Below, in pieces: positions 1-9,407 of a stretch of 64,000 nucleotides of DNA (positions within the stretch are counted from its first letter, which is position 1; every line of letters starts with the position of its first letter). The DNA lies in assembly GCF_001653565.1 (NCBI RefSeq), contig NZ_LYPB01000050.1:186001-250000 (forward strand). Direction: 5' to 3'. Origin of the DNA: Paenibacillus oryzisoli. Lineage in GTDB: Bacteria > Bacillota > Bacilli > Paenibacillales > NBRC-103111. The notes beneath the pieces were generated by a model. It saw nothing but the letters and a program-made list of their open reading frames with translations, made no database searches and had not been told where the DNA came from. The position numbers and the translations under genes are program-made.

Positions 1-431
1 TATTTTGTAAGAAATTGCTCCGTAGTCATCGTTTCTAATTTATCAACATTTTTGTACTTCGAAATCAGAAGTGACGATAATCCTACCTGTATTCTGTTAA
101 AGAAACTTAATGGTTTGAACTTAATTAAATCAATTGCTGTAGTAAACGGATAACTAACACCTTTATAATAAAATCCTACTTTGGATTCTTTCCAAATCAA
201 CTTATCTTCTAATCCTAATTCTTTGACCAATTCGAGATAGTATTTATCATGCGTAAAAAGATGGTGATAATACTTCTCAATATGTGTATTGCCTATTACT
301 ATTGCTCCTGCCAATCCTCCTATTTCACTACTCCTCTCATAAATTTCAATTTGTGCATTAGGGTAAAATTTATTGAGATAATAAGCTGAAGACATTCCAG
401 CTATTCCTCCACCAATAATTGCTATCTTCAA
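1..431 (-). CDS. FAD-dependent oxidoreductase, amine-oxidase/protoporphyrinogen-oxidase-like (3' part missing)
   Basis: The reading frame runs off the left edge, so only about 143 N-terminal residues are visible. It begins with a dinucleotide-binding Rossmann motif (KIAIIGGGIAGMSSAYYL) followed by an acidic residue and EIGGLAG, the typical FAD-binding N-terminus of amine-oxidase-like flavoproteins. The start is TTG at 431, preceded by AAAGGAG at 7 nt, and overlaps the stop of the upstream SDR gene as TTGA, so translation is probably coupled. It is the most downstream visible gene of the glycan cluster. The family includes UDP-galactopyranose mutase and phytoene-desaturase-like enzymes. The substrate cannot be told from this fragment; by context it may modify a nucleotide sugar or lipid-linked glycan. 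Confidence 0.75.
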   Translation of the reverse strand, partial: MKIAIIGGGIAGMSSAYYLNKFYPNAQIEIYERSSEIGGLAGAIVIGNTHIEKYYHHLFTHDKYYLELVKELGLEDKLIWKESKVGFYYKGVSYPFTTAIDLIKFKPLSFFNRIQVGLSSLLISKYKNVDKLETMTTEQFLTK

Positions 432-1378
432 AACGATTCTCCTTTCGAGTAGGCAACGGTTTTATCAATTCCTTCCTCAATGGTAATTTGAGGCTTCCAA
501 CCTGTATGAGTAAATAATTTTTGATTACTAACATCAAAACTCATGATCTCACTTGGCCGATATGGGACAGAACCATAATATACTTTGCTATTTGAGTTGA
601 CGAAACTAAACAATTTATCAACTATTTTCTTCAAACTGTAACTGCTGCCGTAAGCTAAATTTACAGTTTCACCAATAAGAGTCTTGCATTCACTTATTCT
701 TACTAGTCCCTCTACAACATCATCAATATATATAAAATCTCGCGTTTGCTCACCTAGAGTCATGTGAAAATCCTGATGATTTAATAACTTTCCTATTGCC
801 TGTGGGATAAAAAATCGTTCACTTTGTCCAGGACCATAAATAAGTGATGGCCTCACGATCACAATAGGGACCTGAAATAGATTGTGAAACATTTTCGTAA
901 TTGCGTTTGCTGCAGCTTTTGTTCCTGAGTACATGGAAATTGGGCTTACTACCATATTCTCATCGAAAGGCTGATTATTCAAACCATATTCTTCACAAGT
1001 GCCTGCCAAGATTACGCATTCAATATTTAAAGAAACTTTTACAATACTTGATAATAAATTCGTGGTGCCCATTATATTGGATTGAATCATACTATGTAAA
1101 TCCTTAAGTTCTCGACTTGGTCTCGTATCTGCGGCGAGATGATATATATAATGAGGCCTTATTTCAGTTAACAAACAACTAATTTGCTCACTGTCTTCTA
1201 AATCACAGGAAATATAGCTCACATTATCTTTTTTTTGTTTTTCATTATGCAAGTCTCTTGAAATCGCATAAATTTGAGAATAGTTGTTATTCACAAAAAA
1301 AGATATTAGTCTCTTACCTACAAACCCGCTGGCACCCGTAATTAGAATCCGTTTGTCTTTTTTTGCTACTAAAATCAA
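428..1378 (-). CDS. NAD-dependent epimerase/dehydratase (extended SDR), probable CDP-sugar modifying enzyme
   Basis: Extended short-chain dehydrogenase of about 316 residues. It has the N-terminal NAD motif ITGASGFVGKRL and a catalytic YxxxK within SMYSGTKAAAN. It sits directly after rfbG and rfbF, whose product would be CDP-4-keto-6-deoxyglucose, so a role as 4-ketoreductase or epimerase on that intermediate (CDP-6-deoxyhexose branch) is likely but inferred. No RfbH-type dehydrase is visible nearby, which argues against a 3,6-dideoxy sugar. I prefer a TTG start at 1378 because the GAGGTG ribosome site overlaps the GTG at 1387 and lies 6 nt before the TTG. The gap to rfbG is about 40 nt. Confidence 0.8.
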   Translation of the reverse strand: MILVAKKDKRILITGASGFVGKRLISFFVNNNYSQIYAISRDLHNEKQKKDNVSYISCDLEDSEQISCLLTEIRPHYIYHLAADTRPSRELKDLHSMIQSNIMGTTNLLSSIVKVSLNIECVILAGTCEEYGLNNQPFDENMVVSPISMYSGTKAAANAITKMFHNLFQVPIVIVRPSLIYGPGQSERFFIPQAIGKLLNHQDFHMTLGEQTRDFIYIDDVVEGLVRISECKTLIGETVNLAYGSSYSLKKIVDKLFSFVNSNSKVYYGSVPYRPSEIMSFDVSNQKLFTHTGWKPQITIEEGIDKTVAYSKGESF

Positions 1379-1421
1379 ATTATTCACCTCAATAAGTAAC
1401 CTAAGACTTAAACACCAAGGT

Positions 1422-2534
1422 TTAAGTCTTTACAGAAACATAATGTGACCAATCATCATTTTTTTGAATGAATTTATCTACAAAATAATCGATTTGATTC
1501 GAACATAATTTGTATGAGTCTGTTTGATGATATTCTCTGTACCATTCACAAGTAAGAGCTATACACTCTTCAATATTTAATGAAGGCTTCCAACCTAGAA
1601 GGAAATTTGCCTTGCTGCAATCTAAGTTAAGTAACTTAGCTTCATGAAGTTCATTCTGATTGGACTTATCAACCCAAGATCCATTAGGAAAGTGATTGAG
1701 AATCTTCTTTACAACTTGACCCACAGTAATGATTGATTCATTATCTGGTCCAAAATTCCAACCACCTGAATATTTTTTTGGATTTGCATGCAATCTCGAA
1801 CCAATTAATAAATATCCACTAATTGGCTCCAATACATGTTGCCATGGGCGAATTGATTGAGGACTCCTCACTTCTATTGGAACATTACCATCCAAAGCCC
1901 TCATACAATCTGGAATGATTCGATCCTTGGACCAGTCTCCTCCTCCAATAACATTACCAGCTCTAACTGATGCTACAACCTTACCGTGAACTGAAAATTG
2001 ATTAGGATTAAAAAAGGAATTTATATATGAACTTATCACAAGTTCAGCACACCCTTTGGAAGCACTATAGGGGTCGTATCCTCCCATAGAATCATTCTCG
2101 CGATAACCCCATACCCACTCTTTATTGTCATAGCATTTATCACTCGTAATGCATATACAACTTGTAACACTTGAACTCGTTCTAACACACTCGAGAACAT
2201 TGATTGTTCCCATTACATTTTCTTCAAAAGTTTGTCTTGGGATATCATATGACATTCGAACGAGAGGTTGTGCTGCTAAATGAAATACCATGTCCGGTTT
2301 GTGAATTTCAAATGCTTCTTGAAGTTTTGCAAAATCTAAGATATTACCACGAATATCTGTCATACGATCTTCTAGCCCTGATACCACAAAATTGTCTAGT
2401 TCACTGTATGGGGCAAGCGAGTAACCAATGATCTCAGCTCCAAGCTTTTGAAGCCATATGGTAAGCCATGAGCCTTTAAAGCCAGTATGTCCTGTAACTA
2501 ATATGCGTTTACCACTATAGAAATTATTAAACAT
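1422..2534 (-). CDS. rfbG: CDP-glucose 4,6-dehydratase
   Basis: The 370-residue SDR would convert CDP-D-glucose to CDP-4-dehydro-6-deoxy-D-glucose. The N-terminus RILVTGHTGFKGSWLTIWL is characteristic of the RfbG family, and the catalytic tetrad includes YSASK in a DPYSASKGCAE context. The ATG at 2534 is preceded by AAGGGGA at 5-6 nt; a longer frame reaching back into rfbF has no reason to be used. It follows rfbF by about 10 nt, the canonical rfbF-rfbG pairing (also called ddhA-ddhB), so both substrate supply and context support the call. Confidence 0.93.
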   Translation of the reverse strand: MFNNFYSGKRILVTGHTGFKGSWLTIWLQKLGAEIIGYSLAPYSELDNFVVSGLEDRMTDIRGNILDFAKLQEAFEIHKPDMVFHLAAQPLVRMSYDIPRQTFEENVMGTINVLECVRTSSSVTSCICITSDKCYDNKEWVWGYRENDSMGGYDPYSASKGCAELVISSYINSFFNPNQFSVHGKVVASVRAGNVIGGGDWSKDRIIPDCMRALDGNVPIEVRSPQSIRPWQHVLEPISGYLLIGSRLHANPKKYSGGWNFGPDNESIITVGQVVKKILNHFPNGSWVDKSNQNELHEAKLLNLDCSKANFLLGWKPSLNIEECIALTCEWYREYHQTDSYKLCSNQIDYFVDKFIQKNDDWSHYVSVKT

Positions 2535-2544
2535 AACGTTCCCC

Positions 2545-3339
2545 TTACTTATCCCATACATTCCAAGGAGTATTCTTTTCTTGCCATAACTTTTCAAGAT
2601 ATTGCATATCCCTAAGTGTATCCATACATTGCCAGAATCCATCATGTCTGTACATCATGAGCTCATTGTCTTCTGACAACCGCTCTAATGGTTCTCTTTC
2701 AAAGATGCAATCTTCATCCTCACTTACATAGTTGAAAATTTCTCTATTAAAAATAAAGAATCCTCCATTGATGCGGCCTTCAGAGGTTTGTGGTTTTTCA
2801 CTAAAACTCTCTACTTTTTCTCCGTCCAACAATAGTTCACCGAATCTTGAAGGCGGTCTCACACCAGTTACTGTCCCAATCTTTCCATGAGAATAATGGA
2901 AATCTAATAAGCGATTAATATCTACGTTGCATACCCCATCACCATACGTCAACATAAAGACATCACCTTTTATATATTTTTCAATTTGCTTTATTCTTGA
3001 GCCAGTCATATTATCTTCACCAGTATTTGCCAGCGTAACTTTCCAATCCTTCTCGTTGTGAAGATTGTGAATATTTAAATTGTTCTTATTACCTAAATCT
3101 AATGTAATATCACTATTCAGTAAATCGTAATTCAAAAAATATTCCTTTATCTTTTGCCCTTTATAACCTAAACATAGGTTGAAATTAACAAATCCATATG
3201 ATGAATATATTTTCATAATATGCCACAATATTGGCTTCCCGCCAATTTCAACTAATGGCTTAGGAATTGTCTCTGTCATTTCCTTTATTCTTGTCCCTTT
3301 TCCCCCACACAATAAAACTACTGGAATATCTTTCATCAT
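2545..3339 (-). CDS. rfbF: glucose-1-phosphate cytidylyltransferase
   Basis: Nucleotidyltransferase of 264 residues that makes CDP-glucose from glucose-1-phosphate and CTP. The N-terminus holds the signature VVLLCGGKGTRIKEMTE followed by PKPLVEIGGKPILWHIMK. Later GDGVCNVD carries a metal-binding Asp, and NGGFFIFN and the C-terminal FWQCMDTLRD are family hallmarks. The AGGGGAG ribosome site lies within the end of the preceding gene, and the first of two ATG codons fits best. Length is normal for RfbF (about 257). It is the first committed enzyme of the CDP-sugar branch of this glycan cluster. Confidence 0.94.
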   Translation of the reverse strand: MMKDIPVVLLCGGKGTRIKEMTETIPKPLVEIGGKPILWHIMKIYSSYGFVNFNLCLGYKGQKIKEYFLNYDLLNSDITLDLGNKNNLNIHNLHNEKDWKVTLANTGEDNMTGSRIKQIEKYIKGDVFMLTYGDGVCNVDINRLLDFHYSHGKIGTVTGVRPPSRFGELLLDGEKVESFSEKPQTSEGRINGGFFIFNREIFNYVSEDEDCIFEREPLERLSEDNELMMYRHDGFWQCMDTLRDMQYLEKLWQEKNTPWNVWDK

Positions 3340-3340
3340 A

Positions 3341-4336
3341 TTAGTTCTGCTCCCCTAGTCCGGCTGCTACTTCATTAGTATACACATATGGATGTTGATC
3401 ATTTTGGCGTATTACTTCTCTAACAATATACCGCGGTCTTCCCTTAGTTTCATTAAATATTCGAGCGACATACTCTCCTATAATACTTAGAGATAATAAT
3501 TGAGCAGCTCCTAAAAATAAAACAAGCACTATAATCGTTGAAAATCCATATGGAGTATCTGGTTTGAAGAAATGAAGAAATACATAATACACTATACCTA
3601 TTAAAGATATAAGAGTTACAATAAAAGCAAAATTAGATATCCACTCTAAGGGTTTATAAGAGAAATTAAAAATCCCCATCTTGGCCCACTTTAGATTAGC
3701 GAAAAATGGTATTGAGGTTTGTCCAAGTTCTCTATCATCTCTAGTATATTCAATACCTGTCTGTCTAAATCCAATCCATGCTCTAATGCCTCTAAAGAAA
3801 ATCTCTACTTCTTTTAATTTCTTTATTTCTTCGACGACAACACGATCCATCAGACCAAAATCGCCAGCATCTAATGGCATATCAATGTACGACATTTTTT
3901 TAAATATTCTATAGAATGCTTTATAACCTATTCTTCGCAATATAGAGCCTTTTCGCTTTGTTCTGATGCCGTAGATAACATCGTATCCTTCTTCCCATTT
4001 TGCAACAAAATCTAGAATCATCTCTGGGGGGTCTTGGATGTCACCATCAATTAATACGACCGCATCACCTTTAGCATAATGGATACCAGCTATTGTACTG
4101 GGCTGAGAACTGCCAAAATTCCGAGCCATAGATAACCCACACACATTAATGTCTATTTCAGTCAATAATTTAATTTCTTCAATTGTTCTATCTGTGCTGC
4201 AGTTATCAACATAAACTAATTCATAATTGTAATTCTTTAAATTCTTGAACACATCAGTAACACGATCATACATACGTCGAATATTCAACTCTTCGTTATA
4301 AACAGGTACAACAATTGATATTAATCTTTTACTCAC
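3341..4336 (-). CDS. GtrB/DPM1-like polyprenyl-phosphate glycosyltransferase (GT2)
   Basis: A GT2 domain occupies about residues 1-230, beginning ISIVVPVYNEELN, with the metal-binding DGDIQDPPE (DxD-like) near residue 95 and a later FRGIRAWIG segment. Two hydrophobic C-terminal helices (around 235-260 and 270-295) match GtrB/YkoT/DPM1-type enzymes, which load a sugar onto undecaprenyl phosphate. The start is GTG at 4336 behind GAGGGAG and overlaps the upstream stop as GTGA, so it is coupled to the UPF0104 gene. It probably supplies a lipid-linked sugar used outside the membrane, perhaps by the 737-residue membrane protein encoded nearby. Confidence 0.88.
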   Translation of the reverse strand: MSKRLISIVVPVYNEELNIRRMYDRVTDVFKNLKNYNYELVYVDNCSTDRTIEEIKLLTEIDINVCGLSMARNFGSSQPSTIAGIHYAKGDAVVLIDGDIQDPPEMILDFVAKWEEGYDVIYGIRTKRKGSILRRIGYKAFYRIFKKMSYIDMPLDAGDFGLMDRVVVEEIKKLKEVEIFFRGIRAWIGFRQTGIEYTRDDRELGQTSIPFFANLKWAKMGIFNFSYKPLEWISNFAFIVTLISLIGIVYYVFLHFFKPDTPYGFSTIIVLVLFLGAAQLLSLSIIGEYVARIFNETKGRPRYIVREVIRQNDQHPYVYTNEVAAGLGEQN

Positions 4337-5340
4337 TTTTGGCTCTCCCTCATTTCTCTATTATTGGAATTATTCATTTTTATCATTTGTGAGATGCTAA
4401 TTCCCTCACGAAGGAGGAAATAAAAACCTAAAACGGTTATTGGAATATACTGGAACATCCTCAACACAAGTGCATAACTTAGTGATAGTTCTTTTGAAAC
4501 GTTAAATATTTCAAGTGCCTTAGAACAAAAATATTCTAGTGTTCCCACATATCCAGGAGATGAAGGAATCATGATTCCAAGATTCACAACTACTAATACA
4601 AACATTCCTATATAAATAGTACTTGAAAAGTCAAAAGCTTCAGCAATCGCATAAAACAAGTACCCTTCCATACTCCAAATTAAAATAGAATAGAATGCTA
4701 TTGGCAATAAATTACGTTTATTTTTAATAACATCAAAACCTGTTGTAAACTGTTCAAAAATACTGATAATCTTCTCGCCCATTTTCGGCTTTAAAGGTCG
4801 ACAACATAAATGAATTAATCTTTGAGTGTGCTCTTTAAAAATCACCATTGATATTACAAAAATTAAAGCACATAAGAACAGAATAGCCGTTAGATACCCA
4901 ATAAGTTTTACCCAATCAGGAAAAGGAAACAACATAGATGTTACCCCTAATAATAATAGTAAAGTTAATCCATCATAAATTCTTTCTAGAATAACTGTTG
5001 AGAACGCTGCAGTTTTGCTAATTTCCTCCTTCCGCCCAATTAAGTAGGCTCTAACAAATTCTCCAAGTCTAAGAGGTAATGTATTATTAGCCATATAACT
5101 AATACATATTATAGGAAATAAATTTGATGATTTTACATATTTAATACCCCTTAACATTAATGACCAACGTAAACTCCTAACCCAATAACTCATTAACTGA
5201 ATAAAAACGGCAGGTACTAGAATCAGATAATTAATATTTTGAAGTATTTGACCTACCTGTTTGAACTCAATATTACGCAACAATACAAATAAAAAGAGCA
5301 AGCTGATTAACATACCAATAAACAGTTGAATTTTTTTCAT
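4333..5340 (-). CDS. UPF0104 / LPG-synthase-transmembrane-like integral membrane protein
   Basis: About 335 residues and roughly eight hydrophobic segments. The motifs NTLPLRLGEFVRAYLIG near residue 95 and PSSPGYVGTLEYFC near residue 270 are typical of the flippase-like UPF0104 (MprF N-domain/AglD C-domain) family. Members often sit beside GtrB-like glycosyltransferases, as here, and are thought to move lipid-linked sugars, though that role is inferred. I chose the ATG at 5340 because AAGG is 8 nt before it; the ATG two codons earlier directly abuts the ribosome site. It overlaps the following glycosyltransferase gene by 4 nt. Confidence 0.82.
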   Translation of the reverse strand: MKKIQLFIGMLISLLFLFVLLRNIEFKQVGQILQNINYLILVPAVFIQLMSYWVRSLRWSLMLRGIKYVKSSNLFPIICISYMANNTLPLRLGEFVRAYLIGRKEEISKTAAFSTVILERIYDGLTLLLLLGVTSMLFPFPDWVKLIGYLTAILFLCALIFVISMVIFKEHTQRLIHLCCRPLKPKMGEKIISIFEQFTTGFDVIKNKRNLLPIAFYSILIWSMEGYLFYAIAEAFDFSSTIYIGMFVLVVVNLGIMIPSSPGYVGTLEYFCSKALEIFNVSKELSLSYALVLRMFQYIPITVLGFYFLLREGISISQMIKMNNSNNREMRESQK

Positions 5341-5505
5341 TTTCATATCCTTACTTACATATTTTTAAAAACTAGATATTCTTATTTTGATGAAAATTAT
5401 TTTACGGTTATTACAATCCATTATATTTAGATTTTGTAAATACCAAGTTGGATTTCCTTTGAGATATAACTTAGATTGACATTTGATTATTAAAAATTCT
5501 AATAT

Positions 5506-7719
5506 TTATTCAATATTATAATCAAAATTGATAATATTGAATGCCAAATTACGTGGGTCAGAGCCAACTTTGATGGGGGTTCCACTAAATTTAATATTAA
5601 TATCACTTTCACCTATATCAATTGGAACACTAACATCAATTTTTTGTGAAACGTTTGGTTCTATATTAACTTTTTCTATCAATCGCTCTTTATACCACAA
5701 TTCTATAATTTCACTCTTAGAAACACTAGGTGGTAAAGTAATTTCGAAAAATATTTTCACTTCTTTTTTATCATCTGAAAAATTTAATAGTGACAAATCA
5801 ACTGTTCCAGAAGCCCATCTCCAGGTCCTTAGATCATTTTTTTCTAGATCATACACACCTGACTTAAAATCAATTACTACATTAGATGAGGAAACTTCCA
5901 TATTAGCAATTCTATTTGGAGAACTAGGGCTATATGTTAGCATAACTCCATCTGTCTTCATCTTTGGAGATCGGTTTTCTGGCAATAAATGTGGATAAAT
6001 ATACCCATCATTTGACCAATCACTTATTATCTCATGATCTCTTAAAAAATAAGCGATAAGTTGTTTATGTTTCGCTAGATTTTCTGGGGCTACTAAGTTG
6101 ATTGGTTTATTGTTAGCTTTTAATTGATCATAAAGCAAGTAATATTGGCCTAAAGGATTATTAGTGTTACCAGTATATTGTCTCATCTCTTGAACATTAG
6201 ACTTAGAGGAAAAATAACTAGTAGATAACCCGAATATTACAAAAATAATACCCGATAATAACATTGCATATTTATATAGCTTGCCTTGTTTGTATACATA
6301 GTAAAAAGTCATACCTATAATCGGTGGAATTAATACAAACGAATATTGTACTGTCTTATATATGCTCCATGTTTGTCCTCTTTCATTTGGTATCCATGGA
6401 TTTTTAACAAAAAACAAGAAATAGCATATAATCAATAAAAACGGTGTTACCAATACTAATATGTTACCAATTTGTTCTTTCCATTCCACAGATTTAATGA
6501 AATTTTTCAAAATCAAATAAAGCCCTAAAAAAACAAATAGAGTTAGAATAGCATATAAAAGAGGATAGCTATTTGATATCCTAATTTTTAGTTCGATTGG
6601 AACAGAAAACACGATTAGGATGTAATCCCACAACGTATATGGTATGTTCCAACCAACTACAGCATTTAATTGAGTTTTTATAGCTCTATATGCATTGTAC
6701 AACGAAATATTAGATAATCCAGTTGTCACAATAATTATTGATAATAATCTAAATACTATAAATTTTATTTTTTCTTTAACTTGAATACCAAACTTTATCA
6801 TTAAAAACAGAACTGATAATGTAATAAATGGGAGTAATTCACTGTATGTAACGATCAGTGTTGAAAGTGAAATCGAAGTGATTAATACAAAAGAGTAGCT
6901 ATTTTTCCAACTAATCACATTCAAGAATAATACAAATAAAAACAAAGCGATAAAAATCCCATATGCTTGTGGAGAAAACCCTAAATAAGAATAAGTAATT
7001 GGGATGCTTGCATGGAAGGCAGTGAAAATTACAGCAATAATCGCCGCTAAGTTGGGAAGCTTTAGTCCCACTCTACAAAATAAATATATTGTAATTACCA
7101 GACAGAATTGACCTACTGCTAAAACTGGCATAAATAAAGCAATTGAGAAATGTTCATTGAAAAGTACTGTAAAAAAAGAAAGAATAAATTGGAATCCCAT
7201 TCTAAACCCAAAATGCTGATAAAGACTCATTTGTGTAAGCGATGGGAAATATGGATTTGGATCTGCCTTTTCAAAATAACTGAAATTTTGCAAATAATCT
7301 GCAATAGAGACATATGTGAATCCGTCAATAAATGCATTGAATGCATTGAAAAGAAGGATAGGCAGTAAAATTACTATACCCGACGAAAATGCTATTAAAT
7401 ATGTAACCAATTGTCCTTTGGATGGAATTAACCTTTTTACTATAATACCGCGCTTATAGGCAAAATATATAGCAAAACTACTAATTAATACCGAAAAAGC
7501 TAGTAAGTAATATGCAAACTGCTTCACTGATAATCCAATATAACTCAAAATAGAGCTTGAAAGTATTAACCAACAGATTCCTAACAAAAAACTAAATTCA
7601 ATAATGTATTTGTGATTTACAGTAGGGATTAATAATATACTAAGCCAAATACCGGAGAAAAATATGATAGTTAAACTGCACGTATATAATAATAGTGATC
7701 CAAGGTCAAAATTTAACAT
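5506..7719 (-). CDS. large polytopic membrane protein, possible GT-C-type glycosyltransferase
   Basis: The 737-residue protein has at least twelve hydrophobic segments up to about residue 500, then a soluble C-terminal region of about 230 residues ending in a beta-rich domain. I do not recognise a precise family. Its size, topology and position beside a GtrB-like enzyme and a UPF0104 protein suggest a GT-C-like enzyme using a polyprenyl-phosphate sugar on the outer face of the membrane. An acidic pair (FIDG near residue 130) in the first outside loop would fit a GT-C catalytic loop, but this is speculative. The ATG at 7719 has AGGGAG at 8 nt. Base composition is very AT-rich. A 165-nt gap without a clear promoter or terminator separates it from the next gene. 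Confidence 0.6.
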   Translation of the reverse strand: MLNFDLGSLLLYTCSLTIIFFSGIWLSILLIPTVNHKYIIEFSFLLGICWLILSSSILSYIGLSVKQFAYYLLAFSVLISSFAIYFAYKRGIIVKRLIPSKGQLVTYLIAFSSGIVILLPILLFNAFNAFIDGFTYVSIADYLQNFSYFEKADPNPYFPSLTQMSLYQHFGFRMGFQFILSFFTVLFNEHFSIALFMPVLAVGQFCLVITIYLFCRVGLKLPNLAAIIAVIFTAFHASIPITYSYLGFSPQAYGIFIALFLFVLFLNVISWKNSYSFVLITSISLSTLIVTYSELLPFITLSVLFLMIKFGIQVKEKIKFIVFRLLSIIIVTTGLSNISLYNAYRAIKTQLNAVVGWNIPYTLWDYILIVFSVPIELKIRISNSYPLLYAILTLFVFLGLYLILKNFIKSVEWKEQIGNILVLVTPFLLIICYFLFFVKNPWIPNERGQTWSIYKTVQYSFVLIPPIIGMTFYYVYKQGKLYKYAMLLSGIIFVIFGLSTSYFSSKSNVQEMRQYTGNTNNPLGQYYLLYDQLKANNKPINLVAPENLAKHKQLIAYFLRDHEIISDWSNDGYIYPHLLPENRSPKMKTDGVMLTYSPSSPNRIANMEVSSSNVVIDFKSGVYDLEKNDLRTWRWASGTVDLSLLNFSDDKKEVKIFFEITLPPSVSKSEIIELWYKERLIEKVNIEPNVSQKIDVSVPIDIGESDINIKFSGTPIKVGSDPRNLAFNIINFDYNIE

Positions 7720-7744
7720 ATTTCAAACTCCCTAATTATACATT

Positions 7745-8575
7745 TTAATTAATAATAACAAACATTCTATTTTTCATTAGTTGAAATTGTTCTTCCCATG
7801 TAACTCTATACTTTTGTAGCTGATAAAAATTCTCTGCAAAATGTAATCCTTTTATATTATCAAGAAAACAAGTTTCAAAGCATGCTGGATCCACGAAAAA
7901 CGCATTCACGCCTCTTCTTTCTACAGTAACAAATTTATAGCCATGTTCTTCAAATAGTTTTCTCCAGGCTGATATAGAAACACCAAAATATAAATAGTTT
8001 TCGTAACTACTATAATCCCACACAAAATCTTTATGATATACAATTGTCATTCTCTGCTCAGGTCCATATGCGGAGTTATATTCAACAACAAATATCTTCG
8101 GTCTCAATCCACTCTCTAACATTTTTCTTACAATGTAATAATCATTGCCATCAATATCAAGTGAAACGACATCGGGATTTTTATATAGTGAACAAGAGAT
8201 TATCTCTTCTGTATTTTCTAAGTTAACAAACAAAGGGTAAGCTTCCACACCCAAAGCTAATGGTAATATATATTCTCTTAATCTCGAGACCGCTTCCAAA
8301 TTACCTTCGTACATAACACCTTCATATTTTCTACCTAGCGCTAGCCATGAAGTATTATTTTCAAGCCCTTCTGATGCGCCGACTTCTATAAAATAATAGT
8401 TCGGATTAATTATTTTTCTAGTTAAATAGTCGATAATTCCATCTTCACCATTCTGACTAAATACTGAAAATTCCCAACTTATCGGGTTTGTCTCATCGAT
8501 ATCTCTAAGCTGTGATGTAACTGCCCCCCTGGAAAGTGCAATATTAATTCTTTGCAGAAACATTAGGTTTTCCAC
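7745..8575 (-). CDS. FkbM-like SAM-dependent methyltransferase
   Basis: This 276-residue protein has a Methyltransf_21-type core: SQNGEDGIID, then FIEVGASEGLENNT (the SAM-binding glycine loop) near residue 62, and VVSLDIDGNDYYIVRKML near residue 135. These motifs are seen in FkbM-family proteins encoded in polysaccharide clusters, which often O-methylate sugars. The start is a GTG at 8575 with GGAGAA 8 nt upstream. It lies between glycosyltransferase genes and is probably a glycan-decorating enzyme; the acceptor is unknown. Confidence 0.7.
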   Translation of the reverse strand: MENLMFLQRINIALSRGAVTSQLRDIDETNPISWEFSVFSQNGEDGIIDYLTRKIINPNYYFIEVGASEGLENNTSWLALGRKYEGVMYEGNLEAVSRLREYILPLALGVEAYPLFVNLENTEEIISCSLYKNPDVVSLDIDGNDYYIVRKMLESGLRPKIFVVEYNSAYGPEQRMTIVYHKDFVWDYSSYENYLYFGVSISAWRKLFEEHGYKFVTVERRGVNAFFVDPACFETCFLDNIKGLHFAENFYQLQKYRVTWEEQFQLMKNRMFVIIN

Positions 8576-8591
8576 TGGAAATTCTCCATTC

Positions 8592-9407
8592 TCACTTTAT
8601 GTATTTAAATCCCAAGAAATAATAAGCAGCCTTCAATTTAATTCCAATTTTAGAGAATATGTTTCTTCTCTCTATTTGTGTTTCTATTACCCTACTCATA
8701 CACCAACTCCAAGGTACATAACCATTATGTTTTTTGAGTAAGTTAAATGCTTCCTTGTAGTGTTGCTCCTTATTATTTCTTGTTTTAGTTCCTTCATGAT
8801 CACGTGAACAAGCTGTAAACACATCTAAATAGCCGATTTCCCCTTGCTTAAGTAATCTCCACCATAAATCATAATCCATGCACATATGTAATGATGCATT
8901 TATTCCATTACTATTTTCCCAGGCACTTTGTCTTATTAAAGTCGCGGGTTGGCAAATAATACATGATCTTGAAAGTTGTTTTACTGAAAAGTTAACTGTG
9001 GGATACTCAGATAAGATATGATTATTTGAATCAGTTATATAAGCTTGCGAGTACACGGCAGCACATTGTTTGTTAATTTCTAAATATTCCACCATTTTGA
9101 TTAAGCCATGCTCTAAATATGTGTCATCGGCATTAAGCCAACACACATAATCTGAGGGAGGTAATATCTTAACTCCCTCATTGATTGCCGCGGCTTGCCC
9201 ATTATCAGGATGCGATCTCCAGTGTGTAATATGTTGTTCATACTTTTTTATTATTGAGAGAGAACCATCAGTAGATCCTGCATCCATTACCGCAATTCTA
9301 ATATCCAAGTTGGGTTGACTTATAATACTTAGAAGTGCTTCTTCTAGAAAGTGTCCTTGGTTCAAATTTGGGACAACTACCGACACAGATGGAAGCGACC
9401 TTGTCAT
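8592..9407 (-). CDS. glycosyltransferase family 2
   Basis: GT2 (GT-A fold) enzyme of about 271 residues. VSVVVPNLNQGHFLEEAL opens the nucleotide-binding domain, MDAGSTDGS follows, and NADDTY holds the DxD-like metal site near residue 100. The segment CMDYDLWWRL near residue 195 is the usual acceptor-loop region. An ATG at 9407 overlaps the upstream stop as ATGA with an AAGAAG stretch before it; an ATG six codons earlier (9425) is the alternative. The donor and acceptor sugars cannot be read from sequence. Confidence 0.85.
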   Translation of the reverse strand: MTRSLPSVSVVVPNLNQGHFLEEALLSIISQPNLDIRIAVMDAGSTDGSLSIIKKYEQHITHWRSHPDNGQAAAINEGVKILPPSDYVCWLNADDTYLEHGLIKMVEYLEINKQCAAVYSQAYITDSNNHILSEYPTVNFSVKQLSRSCIICQPATLIRQSAWENSNGINASLHMCMDYDLWWRLLKQGEIGYLDVFTACSRDHEGTKTRNNKEQHYKEAFNLLKKHNGYVPWSWCMSRVIETQIERRNIFSKIGIKLKAAYYFLGFKYIK

